A stretch of 59,674 nucleotides of DNA from CAXYVC01 sp964292295 (lineage in GTDB: Bacteria > Acidobacteriota > Holophagae > Holophagales > Holophagaceae): the NCBI GenBank assembly GCA_964292295.1, contig CAXYVC010000003.1:1-59674 (forward strand). The letters run 5' to 3'. Positions 55,168-59,674 of the stretch are shown one piece after another. Positions within the stretch are counted from its first letter, which is position 1, and each line of letters starts with the position of its first letter. The notes beneath the pieces were generated by a model. It was given only the letters and a program-made list of their open reading frames with translations. It did not search any database and was not told the DNA's origin. Both the position numbers and the translations under genes were made by a program.

Positions 55168-55216
55168 AGCCGGGGAACCTTTGGGCACCGACAGGATCGG
55201 TTCCATAGGAGAACCC

Positions 55217-56416
55217 ATGAAGCGCACCTGCACGCTCGGCCTTGCCGCCCTCGCGCTGGCCACCGTTGCCCAGGCTCAGGCCCCCAAGCTCAGCGGCCTC
55301 GTCCAGGTCTGGAGCACCCAGATGCTCGACAACAACCTGCGCCTGAACGATCCCGCGGGGAAGTACTACAACCTGCGCAGCGAGTTCCGGGAGAACGGCT
55401 TCGCCATCCGCCGCACGGAGCTGAAGCTCAGTGGCGCCGTCACGGAGGATCTGGACTACGAGGTGATGTTCGACCCCAGCATCAGCTCGGGCAGCACTCT
55501 TCAGGACGCGGTGATCCGCTGGAGGATGGCGGAGGGCTTCGAGCTGAAGGCGGGCCAGTTCAAGACCCTCCAGACCCTCGAGGGCTTGGCGAGTTCTTCG
55601 GAGCTGCGCTTCGTGGAGCGCAGCCAGCTGGGCCGCGTGATCGGCGACGACCGCCAGCGGGGCGCGGTGTTGAGCGTCGGCTTCGGCGAGCCCAAGGGCT
55701 TCTGGGGCCGCCTGCACGCCGGCGTCTTCAACGGAAGCGGCAAGGCCAACGACGCGAACGCCCAGAAGGACTTCGTGGGCCGCCTGGACATGGGCTTCGA
55801 GACGGCCCACAGCTTCGGCCTCTACACCCTCCAGGGCCGGACGGACCTGGCGGACAAGGGCAAGCTCGTGGCCGCCACCTTCGCCGGGACGGCCCTCCCC
55901 ACGGCCGCGGAGATCCTGGACGGCAAGGACAAGACCTCGAACCTGGGCGCCTACTACCAGTACCAGGACGACACCTGGTACGCCGCCGCCGAGGTGGCCA
56001 CGGGGCTGCTGGGCCGCCGCTTCCCCTCCCTGGGCACCGCGGCGGGCCCCGCCGCGCGCCAGCACCTGGACCAGAAGTACCTCGGCTACGCCCTGACCGG
56101 GGGCTACACCTTCGGCCATCACAGCCTGCTCGCCCGCTTCGACGTGATGGACTACAACGCCGGGGACGACTGGTACACCGCCTACAACCCCTACACGCAG
56201 AGCGCCCCGGCTGTTTCCACGGGGCGGGACATCACGCCCCGCTTCACCGAGACCACCTTCGGCTACCTGTACGCCTGGAAGCCCGAGAAGCTGAAGGCCG
56301 CCAATCTGAAGGTGAACTACACCCTGCGCAGCAGGAACTTCCTGGCCCCCCGCGCCGGCCAGAGCGGCGAACAGGGCGGCGACACCCTGAGCGTGGCCCT
56401 GCAGGTGGCGTTCTAG
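55217..56416 (+). CDS. Phosphate-selective porin, OprO/OprP family
   Basis: 399-residue outer-membrane channel with a signal peptide (KRTCTLGLAALALATVAQA). It follows the OprP-type architecture: FRENGFAIRRTELKLSGAVTEDLDYEVMFDP, then DAVIRWRMAEGFELKAGQFK, then strands to the terminal LSVALQVAF (C-terminal Phe). The Arg/Lys-rich constriction expected for phosphate is plausible (AIRRTELK, KAGQFK) but not proven. GGAGAAC precedes ATG 55217. An 11-bp direct repeat lies upstream. Confidence 0.85.
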   Translation: MKRTCTLGLAALALATVAQAQAPKLSGLVQVWSTQMLDNNLRLNDPAGKYYNLRSEFRENGFAIRRTELKLSGAVTEDLDYEVMFDPSISSGSTLQDAVIRWRMAEGFELKAGQFKTLQTLEGLASSSELRFVERSQLGRVIGDDRQRGAVLSVGFGEPKGFWGRLHAGVFNGSGKANDANAQKDFVGRLDMGFETAHSFGLYTLQGRTDLADKGKLVAATFAGTALPTAAEILDGKDKTSNLGAYYQYQDDTWYAAAEVATGLLGRRFPSLGTAAGPAARQHLDQKYLGYALTGGYTFGHHSLLARFDVMDYNAGDDWYTAYNPYTQSAPAVSTGRDITPRFTETTFGYLYAWKPEKLKAANLKVNYTLRSRNFLAPRAGQSGEQGGDTLSVALQVAF

Positions 56417-56458
56417 GTGCCAGAAGCGCCCCGAGCCCCGCTAGAATGACCCTTCCGT

Positions 56459-56535
56459 CGGGGCGTGGCGCAGCCTGGTAGCGCATCTGCTTTGGGAGCA
56501 GAGGGTCGTAGGTTCGAATCCTATCGCCCCGACCA
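56459..56535 (+). tRNA. tRNA-Pro (anticodon TGG), CCA encoded
   Basis: 77 nt. The 7-bp acceptor stem CGGGGCG/CGCCCCG, the D-arm, anticodon stem TCTGC/GCAGA with loop TTTGGGA (anticodon TGG), the variable loop, the T-arm with TTCGAAT and a genome-encoded CCA tail are all present. It sits at the junction between core genes and the next accessory block. Confidence 0.97.
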
Positions 56536-56544
56536 ATGACAGCG

Positions 56545-56563
56545 GGGGGCCCTTGGGGCCCCC
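56545..56563 (+). terminator. Hairpin after tRNA-Pro
   Basis: An 8-bp perfect stem GGGGGCCC / GGGCCCCC with loop TTG begins 10 bp after the CCA end. It acts as the tRNA terminator or processing structure; there is no U-run. Confidence 0.7.
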
Positions 56564-56876
56564 TGGTGGCATGGGGCGGTTTGGTCGGCGGATTCGAAGC
56601 TGCGATCGGCAGGGGCGCGCAGATAGCCCAAGCGGAGCAGGCACTGCTTGCGGAGCGGTCCGCCGCAGGCGGGGGGGCGTGCGCAGCCAATGCCGCGGGG
56701 TGAGCAGAAGGGAACACCCTGGCCAATCCCCCATCGGTGGTCCAAGGAGGCTCGTGCTTGCAACGAGTTGATCACGTCCTGGATTGGTATCGAGACCGCT
56801 GCGACCTGCGGCATCCCCGCGTAGGTCATGCAGCGCGGGCTATTCGATTGATGGTGAAATAGGCACCGAGGCTCCC
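56564..56876. other. About 310 bp without a gene between tRNA-Pro and the AAA cassette
   Basis: No credible gene. A short frame at 56764-56859 reads DHVLDWYRDRCDLRHPRVGHAARAIRLMVK and stops; it looks protein-like but lacks a start, so it may be the tail of a lost gene. The remainder has no recognisable element besides GAGG before the ATPase start. Confidence 0.4.
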
Positions 56877-57947
56877 ATGCTTAAACAGCTCAACATCACC
56901 AATCTGACGGTGCTGCCCCATGCCCCCTTCTCCTTCGGCAGGAACCTGAATGTGGTTATCGGCGAGAACGGGGCGGGCAAATCCCATGTCCTGAAGGCCG
57001 CCTATGCCCTGCTGGCCGCGCTTGCCGAAGGCAAGGCCGCCTCGCTTTCCGGAGAGCCGGCCAAGGGCTACCTGCAGGCGGGCGTGGCGGGCAAGCTGCG
57101 TGGGGGTTTCATGCCCCATGAGGTGGGTCGGATCGCCAGCCGTCGTCGGGGCTCGACCCGCTGTGAATTGGCCTGCGAGTTTGCGGACGCCCGTCATACC
57201 TTGAGAGTTGCCCTGAACCACCGGAGCAAGACCGAGGTTGCGGTGGAACGCCTACCGGAAACCTGGCTCAATAAGGCGCCCGTTTTTTTGCCCACGCGTG
57301 AGTTGCTGACCATCTTCCCGGGCTTCACTTCGCTTTATGCAGAACGGGTGCTCCCCTTTGAGGAGACTTGGGCGGACACCTGCAAGCTGCTGGGGCGCCC
57401 CTTGGCCCGTGGGCCTAAAGTTGCCAAGGTCGCCGATTTGCTGGGTCCTTTGGAGCGGGCCATGGGGGGCTCCGTCGAGGTGGACCGTTCCGGCCATTTC
57501 TACCTGAGGACAGAGTCAGGGCGCATGGAAATGCATCTTGTGGCCGAAGGGCTTCGAAAACTCGCCATGCTGGCCTACCTGATTGCAAATGGGGCGCTGA
57601 AGGAGAAGGGCTACCTGTTCTGGGATGAACCTGAAGCGAACCTCAACCCTCGCCTTATCAAGCTTGTGGCGGACACCATCCTGAGGCTCAGCAAGGGCGA
57701 GATTCAGGTTTTCATCGCCACGCATAGCCTTTACTTGATGCGGGAACTGCACATTCGCCAGAAGCAGGACTTTCCGAAGCTGGATGCGCGCTATTTCGGT
57801 CTACACCTCGCTGGGGACCACGCAAGGGTTGAAGGAGGCAAAACGATCGACGAGATCGGAGATATTGCTTCACTCGACGAGGAACTGGCTCAGGCAGATC
57901 GCTACATGGACATGGAAATGGGGCTCTTGCCGGGGAGAAAGGCATGA
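56877..57947 (+). CDS. AAA ATPase (ABC/RecF-like) of a small accessory cassette
   Basis: 356 residues. P-loop IGENGAGKS lies at about residues 28-36. A helical insert is followed by the signature-like LVAEGLRKLAMLAYLI, Walker B with catalytic Glu GYLFWDEPEANLNPRL and switch His IATHSLYLM at about residue 285. This is the OLD/AAA_15-type nucleotide-binding fold common in anti-phage ATPase-nuclease pairs. GAGG precedes ATG 56877. The next gene overlaps by ATGA. GC is lower than in the flanking core genes. Confidence 0.85.
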   Translation: MLKQLNITNLTVLPHAPFSFGRNLNVVIGENGAGKSHVLKAAYALLAALAEGKAASLSGEPAKGYLQAGVAGKLRGGFMPHEVGRIASRRRGSTRCELACEFADARHTLRVALNHRSKTEVAVERLPETWLNKAPVFLPTRELLTIFPGFTSLYAERVLPFEETWADTCKLLGRPLARGPKVAKVADLLGPLERAMGGSVEVDRSGHFYLRTESGRMEMHLVAEGLRKLAMLAYLIANGALKEKGYLFWDEPEANLNPRLIKLVADTILRLSKGEIQVFIATHSLYLMRELHIRQKQDFPKLDARYFGLHLAGDHARVEGGKTIDEIGDIASLDEELAQADRYMDMEMGLLPGRKA

Positions 57948-58459
57948 CCCGATTGAAGGTCGATAACCTTGTTTTCAAGTTCGCAGCGGGCTTCCGCGCC
58001 AGCAAATACGATGACTGGTCTCATCCCACGCCTCATGGGCGCAAGGCGGTCGATGTGGTTGCCACTGAGAAAGCCAATCCTCCAGACACCCTGTGGCTGG
58101 TGGAGGTGAAGGATTTCCGAGTTATCACCCAACCACCCAGGCCTGCCCATGTCACCGGTCTGCATGCGGTTGTTGCCAAGAAAGTCCAGGACAGCTTGGT
58201 GGGGTTGGAGAGCGCCTCTATGGCGGCTGCGGATGCCGCAGAAAAGGACTTTGCCTTGCACGCGATGAAGGCCCCACACCGGCGCGTTGTCCTGCACCTT
58301 GAGCCCCATACTGGCCCCCGTTCTGTCCTCTTCCCCGTTGGTTTCCCAAGCCTCGTTCTTCAAAAACTCAAACCGCTTGTGGCGGCCATCGATGCCAATC
58401 CTTTGGTGCTCGATATAGCATCTACTTCTCGGGCGAGTGTGCCGTGGGGGGTTTCTTAA
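57944..58459 (+). CDS. Small protein with a D...ExK nuclease-like signature
   Basis: 171 residues. Asp37 in KAVDVVA and E54-V-K56 in LVEVKDFR reproduce the spacing of PD-(D/E)XK restriction-type nucleases; this is inference from pattern only. The rest has HRRVVLHLEPH and a hydrophobic C-terminal helix. Translationally coupled to the AAA ATPase (4-base overlap), so the two probably form an ATPase-effector pair. Confidence 0.6.
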   Translation: MTRLKVDNLVFKFAAGFRASKYDDWSHPTPHGRKAVDVVATEKANPPDTLWLVEVKDFRVITQPPRPAHVTGLHAVVAKKVQDSLVGLESASMAAADAAEKDFALHAMKAPHRRVVLHLEPHTGPRSVLFPVGFPSLVLQKLKPLVAAIDANPLVLDIASTSRASVPWGVS

Positions 58460-58786
58460 ACCAAGCGGTGGCGGAGGAAGCCAAAGCCCTCCCCATCCCG
58501 GATCAGGACGAAACCTTGAGCGTGTTGGCCGAGCTGCGAAGCCTTGCATCCAGCCTCCCTTCCTACCGGCTGGAGCATGACGCCATCTTCGACCGCTCCA
58601 AGGCCATCATGGCCAGTCTTGCTTCGGCCTACCGCGGAAAAGGCCGCCGTGGATGCCCTGGTGGCAGCCTTCCTGGAAAAGCACCCGAATCACCGCGGCC
58701 CCGTGATCGTGCTCCCCGAACAGTTCGAGACGCCCGAAGAATGGGAAGCCTGGTACCAGGCGCAGGATGAGATGGACAGCGTTTGA
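58444..58786 (+). pseudogene. Third cassette gene, disrupted by a +1 frameshift
   Basis: The first frame (58444 on) reads NQAVAEEAKALPIPD then HDAIFDRSKAIMASLASA. The second frame, shifted by one base, reads TAEKAAVDALVAAFLEKHP and GPVIVLPEQFETPEEWEAWY to the stop at 58786. They join seamlessly at about 58632 if one base is removed. It overlaps the nuclease-like gene by 16 bases. Total would be about 113 residues, acidic and helical. It could be a true decay event, a sequencing error, or a frameshifted antitoxin-like partner. Confidence 0.6.
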
Positions 58787-58822
58787 CCCGTGGGGCTTGC
58801 CTCACCTGGAGCTGGAGAAGAG

Positions 58823-58844
58823 GGGGTGCCCATGTCGGCACCCC
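58823..58844 (+). terminator. Terminator-like hairpin after the cassette
   Basis: An 8-bp perfect stem GGGGTGCC / GGCACCCC with a 6-base loop, 36 bp after the last stop and followed by TTCCTGT. Confidence 0.65.
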
Positions 58845-58883
58845 TTCCTGTATCCGTCACCCAAAAGTCTTGAGAAACAAGGC

Positions 58884-58954
58884 ATGTGACGCATGTGACG
58901 GTTCCAGATTTCAACTCTGTGTCTTGAATGCGTGAGGTGATCAAAATTGATCAC
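58884..58954. promoter_or_regulatory. Operator-like repeats in the AT-rich tail
   Basis: ATGTGACG occurs twice at 9-bp spacing (58884-58891 and 58893-58900). At 58937-58954 lies a perfect inverted repeat GTGATCAA-AA-TTGATCAC. Both are typical of regulator-binding sites in mobile elements. No matching regulator gene is seen here. Confidence 0.45.
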
Positions 58955-59082
58955 TCCCCCGATGGCCCGCAAAGCCAAGCCCCGCCTATGGTTCCAAGGA
59001 ATCTGACACCTTCGGATTGTTGAAAGATGTCAAGGTTTCCCATACGCATGGCCCCCGCCCTGGCAAAGCCTGGACGCCCGAA

Positions 59083-59259
59083 TCAAACCTTCGAATCGGG
59101 CTTGTTGCTCGGACAGTAGATCGGAGGCCGGGTGTTCGCTTCCTCCAGGATTCGCATCCACGATGCCTGCGCCTCGGGAGTCTTCGCCCACTCCACCAGG
59201 GTGACTCTCTGTGGGAGCCCCCCACTGGCTGGCTTCTGGGGGTCATCTACGGATTCCAT
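59083..59259 (-). CDS. Small hypothetical protein
   Basis: 58 residues, MESVDDPQKPASGGLPQRV then EWAKTPEAQASWMRILEEA and ending in RPPIYCPSNKPDSKV. The start ATG 59259 has GGGAG 5 bases upstream. No family recognised. Small size and position near an integration scar make it a possible accessory or regulatory protein, but it could also be non-coding. Confidence 0.35.
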   Translation of the reverse strand: MESVDDPQKPASGGLPQRVTLVEWAKTPEAQASWMRILEEANTRPPIYCPSNKPDSKV

Positions 59260-59501
59260 GTCCACTCCCTTGGAACAACATAGGCCAGACGGGCGGAGCG
59301 TGAGGATTCCCGGCGATGAGGGGATCGGCCTGGGCTGTTCGCTTGGGCCCCATCCGATGGGCACCAGGTGGCCACGGGGCAGCACCCCCGAGCCCTCCCG
59401 GAAGAGCATCCCGAACCGGCCCGCGGTATCGCGGTGGTATCGCAAGCCAAAACAGAGGGCCGCAACAAATGCGACGCGATGGATAACCGCCCTGTTTCCA
59501 T

Positions 59502-59525
59502 TGGTGCGCCCAGCAGGACTCGAAC
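59502..59525 (-). repeat. tRNA-Arg-like 3' end fragment (attachment-site scar)
   Basis: On the minus strand the 24 bases read GTTCGAGTCC...TGGGCGCACCA: the T-loop, the 3' half of the T-stem, the 3' acceptor strand and encoded CCA of a tRNA whose acceptor would begin GCGCCCA, as in tRNA-Arg(TCT/CCT). The 5' half of the T-stem and everything before it are absent. This is how an att site looks after integration into a tRNA 3' end. Confidence 0.6.
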
Positions 59526-59674
59526 GTTGCCGGCATCCACGCGCGCCTGCTTCCGCGGCGACAGCCCACGGGGCTGCCGCCGCGGGGCGCCTGTGGGCCG
59601 GCTGCCACTCGCCGGTTCGCGGCCCGCCCCCCCTCGGCCCCCGCCAGGATGACGCCGCCGGTGACCGGGTAGCG

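Larger units (their letters stand above)
58955..59674. other. Terminal region with only a small ORF and an integration scar
   Basis: Apart from the small minus-strand ORF and the tRNA-like fragment listed separately, this region shows no gene I can support. From about 59526 it returns to very high GC. Several frames are open but show no recognisable domain. Confidence 0.4.

Noticed and set aside
56441..56734. Minus-strand frame containing GAIGFEPTTLCSQSRCA
   Set aside because: This is the well-known false protein produced by translating the antisense of tRNA-Pro.
59243..59608. 121-residue minus-strand frame over the tRNA scar
   Set aside because: It crosses the tRNA-like 3' end and has no domain or ribosome site.

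Overview
The window is high-GC DNA from a Gram-negative heterotroph. lpxB, a TonB-dependent cobalamin receptor, an OprO/P-type porin and signal peptides followed by beta-barrels all indicate an outer membrane. The GC-rich coding style, a single-chain PurL and the mix of families are compatible with Acidobacteriota of the Holophagae/Geothrix type. That placement is inference from overall style, not a database match.\n\nLeft part (1-5324): the tail of an unknown gene, purL, then the overlapping cobalamin genes cobS-cobC. The cobalamin theme resumes at about 14.95 kb with an adenosylcobalamin riboswitch and btuB-btuF-btuC-btuD, followed by a small outer-membrane protein, a DUF4097-type protein and cobU. 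The block between them (about 5.4-14.87 kb) is visibly less GC-rich and holds a complete restriction/defence-type island. A 61-bp duplication of the cobC 3' end and a truncated IS481-type transposase mark its left edge. Next come a Vsr-like nuclease and a DNA cytosine-5 methyltransferase on the minus strand, then a divergent plus-strand operon: MutL/MORC-like GHKL ATPase, Z1-domain helicase-like ATPase, DUF4420 PD-(D/E)XK protein and AIPR protein. This architecture matches MutL/MORC-type ATPase restriction systems predicted by comparative genomics. It is the most interesting system in the window.\n\nMiddle part (21.2-42.2 kb): two cation/proton antiporters, a nitrilase-family amidase and a GNAT acetyltransferase as an overlapping pair, and a MarR regulator divergent from a trehalose operon (fused OtsA-OtsB, GH15 glycosidase, ClC channel). 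A small iron-sulfur electron-transfer pair and a very large TPR protein with an apparently dead P-loop follow. Then come the pantothenate genes panB, panC and panD with a small exported protein between, RNase G, dCMP deaminase and an agmatinase-family protein.\n\nRight part (42.2-56.5 kb): an HU/IHF protein, a GGDEF-EAL protein, an RpiR regulator, moaA, recA, a hybrid histidine kinase with a PilZ/receiver-like partner, lpxB, DUF2203, an alkyltransferase-like protein, and a porin preceded by an 11-bp direct repeat of Pho-box type. tRNA-Pro(TGG) ends the core-like region.\n\nBeyond tRNA-Pro (56.5-59.67 kb) lies a second, smaller accessory block. It has an AAA ATPase overlapping a small protein with a D...ExK nuclease-like signature, a third frameshifted gene, operator-like repeats, a small ORF and a 24-bp tRNA-Arg-like 3' end that looks like an integration scar. 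Short overlaps (ATGA/GTGA) and strong terminator-like hairpins between convergent genes make most operon boundaries readable.
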